From Posidonia oceanica (taxonomy: Eukaryota; Streptophyta; Magnoliopsida; Alismatales; Posidoniaceae), in contig JAZBRS010000013.1 of the NCBI GenBank assembly GCA_037176725.1, positions 10,853,001 through 10,917,000 on the forward strand: DNA of 64,000 bases, read 5' to 3'. The translations under genes and the position numbers were made by a program. Shown one piece after another: positions 1 through 11,584 of the stretch. The notes beneath the pieces were generated by a model. That model did no database searches. It was not told the origin of the DNA and saw only the letters and a list, made by a program, of their open reading frames with translations. Every line of letters begins with the position of its first letter. Positions within the stretch are counted from its first letter, which is position 1.

Positions 1-1
1 C

Positions 2-1740
2 CCACTTGAACACACGCTTCCCGGGGTAACCTCCCATGTAGTGCCACCTACGTCGACTGCTTCCTATTTGTCTGAGAAAGTGACTAACGAGATCTATCAA
101 TTCTTGACACGGCTCCACCCCTCGTTTAGGAGCCCGCATATTCCATCCGTCCACTAACCTTCTCTCCTAAACCCCCTCCAAAGCCCATCAACCACGCCCA
201 CTCACACCTATACCATACCACCAAACCCTGCGGTAAACTTCCCTACCCAAAATCCATTCGCACAATACCATGCAACACCAACCTATCCCTCCATACCTCA
301 AACCTTGCCATCCCCAACAAACTACCACCAACCACAATACCCAGGGGCACCCCATTCACCACTCCCGACCATGCAATCCTACTACACTCCACCTCAATCC
401 CTACCCTTCTCTCCACCATATAACCCTCCATCACCACAATTCCATCAAACCCATGGGCATTCAAACCAGGGGCAACAGGCCATGTCAGGGCCGGACATCA
501 AGAAAATGATCTCAGAGGCACTAGCAGAGGCAGGGGTTACATCAAGAGCCTCGGTAGGCTTTGACACCTCTAAATTTCCTCATTTTACTCTTCCACCTCG
601 ATTTAAAACGCCAAAGATGAGGAGATACAATGGGATAGAGGATCCAAGGAGCCATTTGGCCACCTTCACAATGGATGCTTTGCCCTATCATTATGACCAT
701 GTGCTCACGATCTACTTCTTCTTCAAGACACTGGAAGGGGAGGCCCTGCAATGGTTTGACACACTCATGGCCCATGATCTCCAAGACTTCAGGACGGTGG
801 AGGAAAAATTTCTAAGCTAGTATAGCCACTGGGTACCATACAAGCCCACTGTGGGAGATCTCACCGCAGAGAAGATGAGGGCCAACGAAGACTTTGTCAC
901 CTTCGCCAGCAGGTGGAGAGACATGGCCGCTCGTTCAGAATGTTACATCCCTAAGAGCCAAGCTGTTGAGATTATAGCCAGAAACACCACTGGGGCACTC
1001 AGGGCTGGATTACTTGTCAGTGGCTTCCACACGTATCTGTAATTATATGAGAGGGCTGCAAGGGTTCTCCGTAACAAGGATGAGCTACCATTCTTAGAAC
1101 CTGAAGGAAAGGGAAGGAAGAAGATTGTTGGGCACACCATAGAAGGCGTCATAGGAAGCATGGTGCAGCTAACAATGCAGTAGAATCGAAGGGGTGGAGA
1201 AATCAGCAACACTAGTCCCCACAACAAGTGTCATACTAGGGGCAACCAGAGCAATACCCAGGTCAGTTAATGTGGTACCAGGGGCAGTCCACCCAATATT
1301 AGCAGCCACCACCGCAGCAGTTCCTGCCACAACAGCCCCAACAGTATCACCCCCAGTAGTCATCCGGTTACCCTGTATATGCTCAGCAGGGACAGTCAAA
1401 CAACCAATACAAGGGACCGCCACAAGGGCAAAGGAACTACAACAATGTTCCTCCTCCATAAACGTACAGGGGGCTGAAAAGACAAAGCTACTCGCCACTT
1501 CTTGAGGCACTCCATGACGTGTTCAGGATTTTGGTCGAAAGTGGGGATATAGAGCTTCCAATTCCTAAGCCAAACACCCCCAATACAAATATGTCCAAGT
1601 ACTGCCCATACCATCAAAAGAATGGGCATACTCTGGAAGATTGCTTTATTGTAAAAGACAAAATTTATGATTTGAATGACAGAGGGGAGATCCTATGGTC
1701 AGCTCTTAGGGACAGACTGAACGCAGCCCGGGCACAGTAG
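2..1740 (+). pseudogene. gag: Element A gag (capsid/nucleocapsid), broken
   Basis: Gag would form the virus-like particle in the cytoplasm and package element RNA. The N-terminal third is Pro/Gln/Tyr-rich low complexity (about 2-480). The conserved retrotransposon gag core follows (about 550-1160), with WFDTLMAHDL and FASRWRDMAARS. A frameshift lies between about 1160 and 1519. The C-terminus (1519-1740) carries a zinc knuckle of the form C-x2-H-x4-H-x4-C (CPYHQKNGHTLEDC), where His replaces the second Cys. In-frame stops include TAA near 155, TAG at 818-820 and TAG at 1738-1740. The homologous gag of element E keeps the same order of blocks. The start codon is outside the window. Confidence 0.88.
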
Positions 1741-2285
1741 CCTAAAATGCAGATCCATCAGAACCCTATGCCCAACCATCCCGTGGCTCATGTAGAAACT
1801 AAGGGCATCTTGTCAGCTGTTCGGTCTGAATTGGCCACCATCCAACATATACAAGCAGAGCCAGAACAAGGCCCATCAGACGAAGAGGACAGTGAGCCGG
1901 ATACACCTTCAATGTCTATGTCAGAAGCATGTTCTGACGAAGAGTTCGCAGAGTGGGAAGTTCAGATGGATGACGCATGGAAAAGCCCACAGGACGAGGA
2001 GGAGACAGCTGCAAATGATCTAGCCCTTTGTAATTACATCAACTTCCTCCCTGAAGGCGAGCAATAGCAACCACCTAGCGACCCAAGCAAGGAGGATCCA
2101 TTTGAGATGGCCAGGGAAATCATCACAGGTTTTGAACGGAGAAATATGGTGCTTAAAGGCACAGAGTTGCCTGCTCTAGAAGAGCGCCTGCGCCCACTGA
2201 TCATCACTGTAGGCGCCAATGATTACCCACTTATTGGGGTACTTGTCGACATAGGGGCCAGTCGGAGTGTTTGCTCCCTTACCAC
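1741..2285 (+). pseudogene. Element A gag-protease linker and N-terminal half of protease domain 1
   Basis: The frame of the gag C-terminus continues through an acidic linker (about 1850-2010, rich in Asp and Glu) into RPLIITVGANDYPLIG and the retropepsin active-site region. The catalytic triad that should read Asp-Thr-Gly reads Asp-Ile-Gly (VDIGAS, about 2248-2265), a C-to-T change that should inactivate this domain. The domain is cut at 2285 by element B, and its C-terminal half is at 58214-58580. A TAG stop at 2065-2067 sits next to a glutamine run, consistent with CAG to TAG decay. Confidence 0.85.
2281..2285 (+). repeat. Target-site duplication ACCAC of element B (left copy)
   Basis: ACCAC directly precedes the left LTR of B, and the same five bases directly follow the right LTR at 58209-58213. 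Five bases is the usual duplication made by gypsy integrases. Removing one copy restores the protease frame of element A. Confidence 0.95.
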
Positions 2286-2939
2286 TGTAGTAACCCCGAA
2301 ATTCGGATCATCCATGCACGATGCCAGAGTTCGCGTGCACCGATCAGAATTAGGATCACTGTTAGCGGTTGGACCCGAGGAGGGATGCTCTACTCGGAAA
2401 CACCAAAAAAAGAGGAAAAAAACAAAGATAAGACAAAATTAGAGTCGCCACCGTGTCTATTAAATCAGGAGACAAGGAAAACCGGAGAAGGCATAAGAAA
2501 ACACGCAAAAAGATGCAAATGATATGCAAATATGACTCGTGCTTAGGATGAGAGCATTATGGTCATTGCGGGCCATGAGAAAGTGCAAGGACTCCTGTTA
2601 CGCACGGGGAAGGTGTTAGGCACCCCCAATACATCCGAAGAATTGGTCTTTCTTAGGCTTAATGCTCGCATATGCAGGAATTTCACAATTGAATGCATTG
2701 CTATATGCCCAAAGGGGCGAGAAATGCTATGCATGTCTAATGAATGCCTAAACTTGCTAGATATGTTATGATGTTATGATGCATGATCATGGTATGCTAG
2801 GAAATTGATTAAAGCAAAAGACGACAAAGCAGCGATAAACAAAGCGAGGAAATCGAGGTCTGAAAATAGGAAAGCAGAAGGATCAAGGCGCAAAGGCGGC
2901 CGGCAAGGTGGCTCAGCCACTGTCTGAGCTGTAGGGGCA

Positions 2940-3073
2940 GTCACCGGCTTGAGAGGCGTTGGAGTCTGTCACCGGTGAGATCGGCGAGGAGTATGGTTGC
3001 AGGTCAGAGCGGCTACTGGGGCTGGTCACCTGGTGGAGAGGCGCTGGAGCCTGTCGCCTAGGACAGCGGCGAC
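2940..3073 (+). repeat. Cluster of 21-bp dyads GTCGCC-N9-GGCGAC in the left B LTR
   Basis: Units with six-base arms and exactly nine bases between them start at 2940 (GTCACC/GGCGTT), 2968 (GTCACC/GGCGAG), 3025 (GTCACC/GGCGCT) and 3053 (GTCGCC/GGCGAC). A degenerate unit is at 2996. Spacer sequences differ between units, but length is always nine. The other B LTR keeps the corresponding cluster at 56420-56553. Confidence 0.85.
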
Positions 3074-3279
3074 GGGGAGGCCTACAGCTTAGCCAGACAG
3101 TGACCTTTACGGCTGAAAATGGGCTAGCTACATGATGCAAAAATGAAATCTAAAGGCATGGTCCTATAGACAGCATGATGAAGAAGACATGCAAACAAAC
3201 AGATAGCAAAACGGATGCCTAGGTTGCGAGATATGGCGGTCCAAAGTTGGCCGGAGGAACTGCCGGAAGTTGCAGTTCA

Positions 3280-3525
3280 GTCGCCGGTCACGCCGGCGAA
3301 GGGACTGCAAATCCTAATTCCAAACAGTCACTTTTGAGAACGAATCTAGGACGCATGGCCAAGCAAAATTGAAAACTAAGCATGCAATCATACAGAGTAA
3401 GCATTCAAGATTACAGGCATACAAAAATAAAGGCAAACGGAGCTCTGGGCCGGCCGGAGCGGCAACCCAAAGTCCGACCAAACGGCTGTCGGAGGCCCAG
3501 GCCAGTCGCTGCCTCACACGGCGCC
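3280..3525 (+). repeat. Two further 21-bp dyads in the left B LTR
   Basis: 3280-3300 reads GTCGCC, nine bases, GGCGAA. 3505-3525 reads GTCGCT, nine bases, GGCGCC. They are separated by ordinary LTR sequence. Confidence 0.75.
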
Positions 3526-4387
3526 TAACTTGGCAGGCCTCTGGTGCTAGAGAAGATGGCCAAGATCGGCCGATTAAGCTACTGAAAAATTGATACGACT
3601 ATCTAGAAAGCAAGAACGAACTGTAAGGAGGCTAGGGGAAGTGTTGCTTACCTGCAGGGAGGCGCGGAATGGCCCCCCGACCTAGCTTGTTTGAGCTCAC
3701 CGGCGTGGGGGTTGCTGCGGCGGAGGAGGCAACGGTGGGTGCGCGGGATGGTCTAGACGCGTTCGCAGCGGCGTTGTGGTGCTGTGCCTGGAGTTTGGGG
3801 ATGTCCAGAGCTGTGGAGTGGCCTTTGGGGATGTCGACTGGCGGTAGCATGGTGGCGGTGAGCTCGAGGTGGTCGCGGCGGTCCGGGATGTGAGGGAGGT
3901 GTTTTGGATGTTGCTGGTGGTCGTGTGAAGGTATGTGGGTGGTTGAATTGGGCTTTTGGGCAAGCAGGCAAGGAGGAGGATTGGTCGGAGTTTCGATCGG
4001 AATGGGTTCTTGGATTTTCGGCAGTGGCCAGGGGTGTCGGTTCTGGTGCGTCGAATGAGCTCCCCCTCCTTCTCTCCACTGGGATCCTCGCCTATTAGCT
4101 CTGGCAAGCTGACAGTGGCAGAGGGAAGCTCAGTGAGAGGCTGAGAGAGTGGGTGGCAGTCGAGGTTGCAGGTCGAGGACGCAAGGTCGTCGGAGTTGGT
4201 AGAGGTGGTAGGCATGCTCCGGAGTGGGTGGCTAGAGGTGGCATGCATGGGAGCGAGTGCGGAGAGACTGGCGTGGTAGGTGAGGGTGGTGGCGTGTGTG
4301 GCGCAGCGCAGGCCGGCAAGGGGCTGGCCGGATGCGTCCAAATGAACGTGCGGCGGGAGCTTGCACGGTTTGCGGATTTATAGTCCA

Positions 4388-4465
4388 GTTGCCCCATCAC
4401 TTGACTCCTGACCCAGTCGCCCCTATTGCTGGTGACAGGACTCAGTCGCCTGTGCATGTGGCGAC
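4388..4465 (+). repeat. Three 21-bp dyads near the left end of transcription of the B LTR
   Basis: Units start at 4388 (GTTGCC/GACTCC, degenerate), 4416 (GTCGCC/GGTGAC) and 4445 (GTCGCC/GGCGAC), each with a nine-base spacer. The partner LTR has the same three at 57877-57954, where the first unit is better preserved (GTCGCC/GACGCC). Confidence 0.8.
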
Positions 4466-4718
4466 CAGACATGTATCTTTGTGGCTGGGCTAAAAATGGG
4501 CTTTGGTTGGGCTTTGAGGCTTAGGTTAGTTTTGGAGATGGGAAATGAATTGTTTTGGGTAAGTTTGGGTAGGTTTTGGAATGGGATTTGGTTTTAGGTC
4601 AAATTGGGTCAGTTTGGGTGGAAAGGTCAGGTTTTGGGGAAAAGGTTGAATCTGCTGTTTCCGAGCTCGCTTTCTCCAAGTTTGATGCACCGCCAAGTGT
4701 CAAAATGGGGTGTCTACT

Positions 4719-4731
4719 GATGCCCCTCCCT
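4719..4731 (-). other. Polypurine tract of element B
   Basis: Read on the minus strand this is AGGGAGGGGCATC, directly before the 3' LTR. It would prime plus-strand DNA synthesis. The tract is nearly identical to those of elements C and E. Confidence 0.8.
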
Positions 4732-5309
4732 GAGCGAGGTCAAGCGTAGCGAGACCGTGGCTCAGGGTTGACAAGACACCCCCTCTAACACTGATAAGAG
4801 GCCAATTTTTATTGACGTGAGTCACTTATTTGGTGGATGCACAAAAAATCATGACTCGTCGCCGAATGCAGATGCATGCAAACACTAGGATGCTGTGCCA
4901 ATGCAAAGACTAGTGCACGGTGCTAATGCAGATGTTATGCCTACGCTAATGCTCATTGCATTGTACTCTTCTAGAGGAACGTGGGTGATGCACGCACGCG
5001 GAAAAGGCAGAAAATGCAATGCAATGGTCGTCGGGTAGTACTTCGGGAAAGCCAGACGACCAGGTGCGCTGAGCGGTGCAGGAAGGCTAGTCGACGGGAT
5101 ACCAGAGTTCCGCTCCGGTGCGGGGGTACCATTTGCCAAGCTTCATGCTGTAGGCATAGGCGATGCAAGTGGTGAAAAAAAATTGTTGAATGTAAAGGTG
5201 CTGAAAGAGAGATGCTGTGAATGTGCATGCGATGGCGGGCATGTAATGCTCGGGAAATGGAATTCGGAAGTTGAGGTAATGACTACAGAGGAGTAGCAGT
5301 GCAATAAGG
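4732..5309. other. Element B internal sequence without a recognisable gene
   Basis: This is the 3' untranslated part of B between its polypurine tract and a tandem repeat. I see ATGC-rich sequence and no conserved protein. Short open frames here have no domain signature. Confidence 0.6.
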
Positions 5310-5606
5310 ATGCAATGTTATGCAATGGGGCACGCGAAACTGAGAGAACGATCCTGGGCCGCGCACTGCTACGAGTATCATCCCAAGCCGGCAAGCTGTG
5401 AAAGTTTTGCGGGTGCTGGAGATGCTACCTTAGGAAATATGCGAACCAGGGATTCATATCCTAAGCGCACGATGCTATGTAGTGAAATGCAATGTATAAA
5501 CAGTGGAACGCCGGGCACGCGGAATCGAGAAAACGATCCTGGGGCCGCGCACTACTGCGGGTGCCATTCAAAGCCTGCAAGCTACGAAAGTCTTGCGGGT
5601 GCCCAG
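5310..5606. repeat. Element B tandem repeat, left part, cut by element C
   Basis: Two diverged copies of a unit lie here, marked by CGATCCTGG followed by CCGCGCACT near 5350 and 5535 (spacing about 185 bp). The second copy is interrupted by C at 5606 and continues at 49169. A further copy is at about 49320-49510. Confidence 0.75.
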
Positions 5607-5818
5607 TGTAGATACCCCGTTTTGGCACTCCCTTCATGTTAGTATAGTCTATTGCATTAGGTCACTCCTAGAAGCCCTTTGCTCAATCCAAGATGTCTTA
5701 CTCGAGCCAAACACCTTCTCTCCGGTTCAAAATGTTATCCCTATCTAAGCCCCAAGTGTCGGTAACTTGAATGTTCTTCATTTCTTGACCAAAGTTGGGA
5801 GATGGACTGACTGAGGGT

Positions 5819-5902
5819 GTTGTACGCTGGATTCCTAGCTTACAACGTTGGCCGCAGGTTTCCCAGTGGCTAACATTGGCCGCTGGTTTTCCAGCATCCA
5901 AC
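5819..5902 (+). repeat. Three head-to-tail 28-bp dyads GTTnnnCGC-N10-GCGnnnAAC in the 5' LTR of C
   Basis: Units occupy 5819-5846 (GTTGTACGC/GCTTACAAC), 5847-5874 (GTTGGCCGC/GTGGCTAAC) and 5875-5902 (ATTGGCCGC/GCATCCAAC). Each has a ten-base spacer, and there are no bases between units. The 84-bp block is exactly three periods. Confidence 0.9.
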
Positions 5903-6075
5903 GTGGGAACCCAGTCAGCCCAAAACTTTCTTTATTTGGCCAAATCCAAAATCCGTGTTTTTGCCTTCTTTAGGCTTTGTTGACTAGTCAATGCAATTAA
6001 CACCAGCTTAATGGCACTTAATCATGTTTTAATTAGGGGATATTCCTTGATCCTGGCAGCTGTGCTTCGGAGGCC

Positions 6076-6131
6076 GTTATCAGCTGGAATCCCAACGTAT
6101 AATGTTATCTGCTGGTTTTCCAGCGTATAAC
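6076..6131 (+). repeat. Two head-to-tail 28-bp dyads in the 5' LTR of C
   Basis: Units occupy 6076-6103 (GTTATCAGC/ACGTATAAT) and 6104-6131 (GTTATCTGC/GCGTATAAC), both with ten-base spacers. The first unit differs from its counterpart in the other LTR at 6 of 28 bases, far above the LTR average. Confidence 0.85.
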
Positions 6132-6931
6132 ACCCCTGAATTGGAAAGTTGGCAGGTCTATTCATTCCATTCCTTTCTTGTTCCTCCCCTGCTTCTGTAA
6201 AAACAGGGGTACCCCTACAGGGTCAGAGGACGGTTCTTTGATATTAAGAGGGATTTCTAGAGAGAAGTGAGATCCTTGAGAATTGAAATAGTGAAGAGAA
6301 TTTTGAAAAGTGGAGAGTCTTCGAAAGAGCTTGAGTTTCCCTTTGTCGTCAGTAACATCATGTCGACATGTCTTGCACTTCGTACATAGATAAAAGGGGA
6401 CTCTATTTATTGTTTTTTTTTTCATATCACATATTTAATTCCGTAGCATAATCAAGCATATTCAGTTCATATATTGTTGTAGCTAAGCATACATTTTCAT
6501 TAGTTGCAACCGAGGAGATCAAACCCCTTGGGTATGTATTTCATTGTGTTTCTCTATTTTTTATTTTATTTATTCTGAATAAGTTACTACACCATATTGA
6601 TCCATATTTGCATTATTTATGTTTGTTTTGCTAACATTTGTCATACGAGGAGGAAGAAGAAAGAAGAAGAAACTCACCAAGCACGGGCACCCTTGGGCAA
6701 CGCAGGCGTTGTCCCAAGGTAGCTAAACCCACAACCATCACGCATCTCCCCAAGGCGTCTCGAGGTCCAGCAAAAGCAAACCGAGAGTGGCGATCACACT
6801 GACTTCAACACACGTGGAGTGGAGAAGTTAGATACAACAAAAGGGGGACCCCAAGAAGGAGCAAACAGAAACAAAGGAGAAGCGAAGCTTTCCCCTCCTC
6901 CTAACCTTCCCAAAACCTCATATCCACAGTC

Positions 6932-6948
6932 TAGCGATCACGGTGGGA
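6932..6948 (+). other. Probable primer-binding site of element C
   Basis: TAGCGATCACGGTGGGA lies three bases after the LTR end. A functional site should begin TGG to pair with a tRNA 3' CCA, so the second base appears mutated. The cognate tRNA cannot be assigned here. Confidence 0.5.
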
Positions 6949-7218
6949 TGGCTAAAAGTGCCTCCGTGCAAGGTGAGTAAGCCCTTCTTTCTTCTTCCTC
7001 CTCATTATTGACATTCTTAGTTTTAGTTTTAGTTTCTTAATTTCTCGTATGTTTTAAAGAAGCGGTGAAATTCCTCGTAGTGTTTTGAGGCATCGTGATC
7101 TTTTCCGTTTGTTTTCTATGTTTAAATAACTGAAATCACCTCCCCCTTCTCTCTGGATTCTCGAGCGTGGGGGTGATCTGTAAAAATTACTGTTTTTCTG
7201 AAAAAACACTGTCAGTAC

Positions 7219-7274
7219 GTTATACGTGTAGTCTGGTGCATCCAACATTGGACGCTTCAGTATACACGTCCAAC
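7219..7274 (+). repeat. Two head-to-tail 28-bp dyads in the leader of C
   Basis: Units occupy 7219-7246 (GTTATACGT/GCATCCAAC) and 7247-7274 (ATTGGACGC/ACGTCCAAC) with ten-base spacers. Their junction forms GCATCCAACATTGGACGC. Confidence 0.88.
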
Positions 7275-8003
7275 GACCACTGAACAGAAAACTTTTCCAT
7301 TTTAATTCTCTCTTAGTTTTCTTGTTATAATTGGTCCAAAGGATTGAGGTGTGAGGTGATCGGCTTTGCCGTAGGGACCAGAACTTCAGTTTCTTTGGGT
7401 ACTTTGCAAAAAAAAAATCAAACAAAAAATCGAACTTTCTTTATGACTTGCATGGCCCTTATTGGGAACTAATTTCTGTGCATCACCTCTTGAGCTATAC
7501 AAATAACCGTCTAGGACCCACGTACCTCTGTTGCAAAGGGCTTAGGAAAGGTATTTGTATTGTCATTTTCTTTTACAAGAACCCCTCCTTCTTCCTTGGG
7601 TTTTTGTGAGAGTTAATTAGAACCTCAAGTTCCGATTTGTATTCCTCCCTCCCCCCTTTCGGTGGTTTGATTGTGCATGTTGTGATTGTTATGCGAGAGA
7701 CCCGATTAATCTTGAATACGCTAGGTTCTACCTCTACGGGGTGGGGACCTAAGTGTATTCAGGCTCCCCAAAGATTCTCAAGAGTTGAGATAGGGGCAAT
7801 ACCAAGAAAAAGAGAAATCTTTCACCCATTTTGTGAGGAGCCATAGCAAACCCAAAAAAAAAAAAAAGAGAGAGCCATACCTAAGCCATAAGGAACCTAG
7901 AGAGCTACAGTAGGTTTAAAACACTAATCTCAAAGCGAAAATGAAAGCTAAAACTTTAATCGCTGTCTGAATGTGTTTCTGTGCAGTTTTCTGTAAACAG
8001 GGT

Positions 8004-8059
8004 GTTAGACGCTCGACTAGCTGCGTTTAACGTTGCACGCAGCAGATCCCGCGTCTAAC
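8004..8059 (+). repeat. Two head-to-tail 28-bp dyads in the leader of C
   Basis: Units occupy 8004-8031 (GTTAGACGC/GCGTTTAAC) and 8032-8059 (GTTGCACGC/GCGTCTAAC), both with ten-base spacers. Confidence 0.88.
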
Positions 8060-8420
8060 GCATTCTCTGTGTGGTTGTTTATATTTAGCTCCTCTGTGTG
8101 ATTGTTTGGCAAGGGAAGATATTTGAAAAACCCAAAACAGTGATAGTGCCAGCCAGTGGCAGTTCTGTTCTATTTTTACCTTTTTTAGGAACTTGTATTA
8201 AATTTCCCAAGTTCTTGTAACTTCCTTTTTTGCATTATAAGCCCTTGTAATCCTTTATATAAGAAAAAGAAAAAAAAAGGAAAGAAAGAAAGAAAGAACA
8301 AAATCAGAAAGAAAAGAGACGAAAATTCAGAAAAGCAAAAAACAGAAGGGGAGAAAAAGAGGAGAGAAAGAAAGCAAAAGAAGAAACAGTGAAAAGAATA
8401 GAGGAAATACAGCTGAGAGT

Positions 8421-8477
8421 GTTGAACGCCGAGTTTACTGCGTCCAATGTTGTACGCCACAGTGGGAGGCGTATTAC
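8421..8477 (+). repeat. Two dyads immediately upstream of the gag start of C
   Basis: Units occupy 8421-8448 (GTTGAACGC/GCGTCCAAT, ten-base spacer) and 8449-8477 (GTTGTACGC/GCGTATTAC, eleven-base spacer, the one length exception in C). They end 40 bases before the gag ATG. Confidence 0.85.
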
Positions 8478-8517
8478 GCCCTGAAGCCAATTTCATCTCA
8501 TTATCAAAGTTACTGCA

Positions 8518-10452
8518 TTGATGAACCAAGTCTTTGAAGCTGAACAGCTAGAAAGAGAGAGGTCAGACTTAGCAAGTACCTCGGGCGAGGAGCCCATAAT
8601 CTACCATCCGATCACCAGAGAAGCCTTGGATCTAGACTCGATCCAGTATAAAGCCATGTACCAGTTCTTAAATGAAGAGACATCAACCCTTATGGGGCCG
8701 TGTCAGAACAACCTCCAGCAGCCACCCTACCTCGGTGAAGGACAACAAAGGCCAGTTGCGGACCATACCCCTGACGATCTATATCAGGGACAAAATGGCA
8801 ACCCACTGCCGGATACGAACCACCAAGGACATGGTACAGCGCTCAATGGAGCTTATAACTCAAGGGCAAACCCCTTGATCCAGGAACAAAATCACATGCC
8901 ACATGGCGAATACAAGGAAAGAGTCTATTCGCCCTACGGGCACCAAGGACAGCATCTCCAAGCACCTACGATAGGCAATCAGCCTCAGCCGGATTATCAC
9001 CACCACCAAGCATCTCCTCCGCGATACGAGCCGGTCGCACCTCAACACTTTTGCAACAGCTATCCTCATCAGCAGCAGAACCACTAGTCCTTCAATTCAC
9101 ATATCCCGACCCCATCAGCCGGGATAACAAATTTAGATGAGATGAGAAAAATACTCAGCGCATTAGAGGTACATACCCAAGCTCCGACAAACTTTGATAT
9201 GAGCCGGTTTCCTCCATTCAGACTCGCCTTGGGTTTTAAGTACCCGAAGACTCCCAAGTTCAACAGAACCACCAACCCACTCAGTCACCTAGTGCGGTTC
9301 CAAATGGAGTCAGCTCCCTACTTCCATGACATGGGGCTTGTCGTACACCTGTTCTTCTACTCACTTGAAGAAGAGCCCATGGATTGGTTCCTCACTCTCT
9401 CCAAGGAAGAACTCAGTAGTTTTGATAAAATCAGAGAGAGCTTCCTCACAAAATACCAGCACAAGATAGACCCTAAGCCAACCTTCCACGACCTAAGCAA
9501 GGAGGTCATGAAGCAAGGCGAGAGCTGGGTAACATTCGCCAACAGATGGCGGGAGATGGCGGCCAAATCAGGCTTGACCATTCCGGAGAGATAGGTGGTC
9601 CAGACCCTTATTGCAAATACCACTGGACTGATGAAAAAGGGACTTGTAAATGCATACTGTCCCAGTGTAACGGCTCTGTATGAAGTGGCTGCCTTCGTCA
9701 AAGAAAACTTGCATGAATTCATGGAGGAGCCCAAGAAGAGTCGAAAAACACAAGTAGTGGAAGCCGTGACTGGGGCTATCAATAGGATTAATTCCGCACC
9801 AAAGCCACCAGAGCAGAGGGTTATAATAAACTCACAGCAACCATCATGGAGCCATCCTCCTTCTCAGCAACAATCATGGAGCCGCCCTCCTCCTTAACAA
9901 CAACCATGGAGCCACCCTCCTCAACAGCAGACATGGAGCCACCCTCCTCCTCAGCAACAATCATGGAGCCGCCCTCCTCCTCAGTAGCAACAGACAGGGA
10001 GTAATCCCCCTCAGTAGTAAATCCGCCCTATGTGGAATGCTCCCCGGCCACAATGGAATAGGGGCAATCAAAGTGGTCAAGTTAATAATGGAAATCCCCG
10101 CAACAATAATGGGAATAGGGGCAATTATCACAATGTTCCCCCTCCACAACTATTGCCACTTAAAAGGGGAAAGAGGGACCATTACCCTCCTCTACCAGTC
10201 ACACTGGCGGATATGTTCATAGAACTGGAAGATGCAAAAGCAATTGAACTCCCGTCAGCTAGGCCCGAATTGCCAAATAGTGACCAAAGCAAATATTGTC
10301 CATTCCATAGATTACATGGTCATAACATTAATGATTGCTGGACTTTTAGAGACACAGTCTATGACATGGTAGAGGCAGATGTGTTTGAATGGGACGTCCT
10401 AGTAAAAAGGGCAGAGAGAGCAGACAGGAACATCTCACCAGATCTACAATGA
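8518..10452 (+). pseudogene. gag: Element C gag, single frame with several stops
   Basis: Gag would assemble the particle. The frame opens at an ATG at 8518. It runs through a Gln/Pro/His-rich N-terminus (to about 9110), the conserved gag core with PMDWFLTLS (about 9378) and FANRWREMAAKS (about 9535), and a Ser/Trp/Pro/Gln repeat (SQQQSWSRPPP type, about 9835-10020). It ends with the zinc knuckle C-x2-H-x4-H-x4-C (CPFHRLHGHNINDC, about 10300). All parts are in one frame, interrupted by TAG at 9085 and 9592, TAA at 9895 and further stops near 9985-10020. Most of these lie in glutamine context. A frameshift follows at about 10452. Confidence 0.9.
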
Positions 10453-10474
10453 TCCCCTCCCTAATCATCAAATA

Positions 10475-11581
10475 ATGGCATTCAAGGATGATGAGTTCCC
10501 CAATCCATTAGTAACAAAGAGCTGGGACAACCAAGTTGATAATGGGGAGATAATCTCAGATGATGACTGGGACAGTGAGGCAGATGAAGGACTAACAATG
10601 GAAGATCTTCTTAGCCAGTTCAACCTCACGGCAGCAGATGAACCACAAGATAGTATGGAGGAAGAAAGCACTCTTACCAAAGTTCAAAAAACCAATCAGC
10701 AATTTGAACGAGAAAATATCGTCTTCAAAGATTCTAAGCTTCTGCCTCCACATAAGCAAGAACTGCCGCTCATCATCACAGTGGGCTTCAATGACCATGT
10801 GCTGTAGGGAGTATTAGTCGACACTGGAGCAAGCCGGAGCCTCAGTTCTCTTTCCACCCTCCAGAGTCTAGGGCTAAATGAAGATGAGCTAGATAGAACC
10901 CCCTTTATGTGCACCGGGTTCGACCTGAAGGAGAAACTGGCACTGGGGACAGTACCTATGGAAATCACAGTGGGTCCTTTGACCAATATCACTTCGGTGA
11001 TCATTATGAAGGAAGAAGTCTTAGAATCGCTCATCCTAGGGAGGTCTTGGCTAGCAGAGGTTGGAGCTGTGGCATCTCCGGTTCACCAATTGCTAAAGTT
11101 CAAATATGAGGGAGTGGTTGTTAGCATTCCTGCGAATCGCCCAGGGGTTTTATGCAAATTCAAAATGCCTGAGCCTAAAATTGCAATCCTTCGAGGAAAA
11201 GAGGAATTGCAACATCTGCCATGGAAAAAATCATCACTGTGGGCTCCCAAGCCACTATCACCACCGGTCTCCCCAATCTTCAGAGTAGCTAGGCCACCAT
11301 CAGGTCAACTGCCGGCCTTAAAGGCACTAGGCTCACAAAATACCTCGGTGTTCCGGAATACTACTACCCCGTCATCTCCAATCTTCCGAGCACTGATAGA
11401 GCAACCAGCCCGAGCCATAAAAATACCAGAGCTTGGCAAATCCATACAAAAGAAGCCTATCTTTGCTAGGCCACACAAGGGGAAGCATCAGGCAGCCAGA
11501 GCAAGGAGAATGAGGCTGCTGCACCTATTACCCAAGGAGGGCGGCTATCAAATCGAATCGTACCACCAGCAGAGCAAGTAG
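10475..11581 (+). pseudogene. Element C protease domain 1 (retropepsin-like) with linker
   Basis: An acidic linker leads into LPLIITVGFNDHVL, a TAG stop at 10805-10807, and GVLVDTGASRS with an intact Asp-Thr-Gly (about 10818). The retropepsin flap/second-strand region and the LILGRSWLAE motif follow (about 11020-11055). Beyond it is a Pro/Ser-rich linker to 11581. The protease would cleave the Gag-Pol precursor in the particle. It is one frame away from both neighbours. Element A carries a homologous domain in the same order. Confidence 0.85.
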
Positions 11582-11584
11582 AGC

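Larger units (their letters stand above)
1..2285 (+). mobile_element. Element A, left part: Tat-lineage Ty3/gypsy LTR retrotransposon (outermost layer)
   Basis: This is the 5' coding part of a gypsy element whose 5' LTR lies outside the window. It contains gag and the start of the first protease domain and stops at the insertion point of element B. The right part resumes at 58209. Reading the two parts with one copy of the ACCAC duplication removed keeps the protease frame: the split threonine codon is completed by base 58214. Its gag matches that of element E closely, so A and E belong to one family. Confidence 0.9.
2286..4718 (-). repeat. 3' LTR of element B (2.4 kb)
   Basis: It is collinear with 55767-58208 over its whole length. 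On the minus strand it begins near GTAGACACCCCATTTTGACA and ends GGTTACTACA. The terminal base next to the polypurine tract is altered: TGTCTACT at 4711-4718 against TGTCTACA in the other LTR. Open frames inside it (for example 3697-4472) are not conserved proteins. It carries many copies of the 21-bp dyad described separately. Confidence 0.92.
5607..6928 (+). repeat. 5' LTR of element C
   Basis: It starts TGTAGATACCCCGTTTTGG and ends CATATCCACA, collinear with 47846-49168. It contains five of the 28-bp dyad units (5819-5902 and 6076-6131). Confidence 0.93.
6929..8517 (+). other. Element C leader between 5' LTR and gag
   Basis: This stretch holds a probable primer-binding site at 6932-6948 (TAGCGATCACGGTGGGA, one change from a TGG-starting site). 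It also holds an A/G-rich tract at about 8262-8400 and three dyad clusters. I see no conserved upstream ORF1 of the kind reported for some Ogre elements. Confidence 0.65.

Noticed and set aside
3697..4472. Open frames of up to 214 codons in the B LTR
   Set aside because: Frames on both strands overlap, are Pro/Thr/Ser-rich and are not preserved as the same length in the other LTR.
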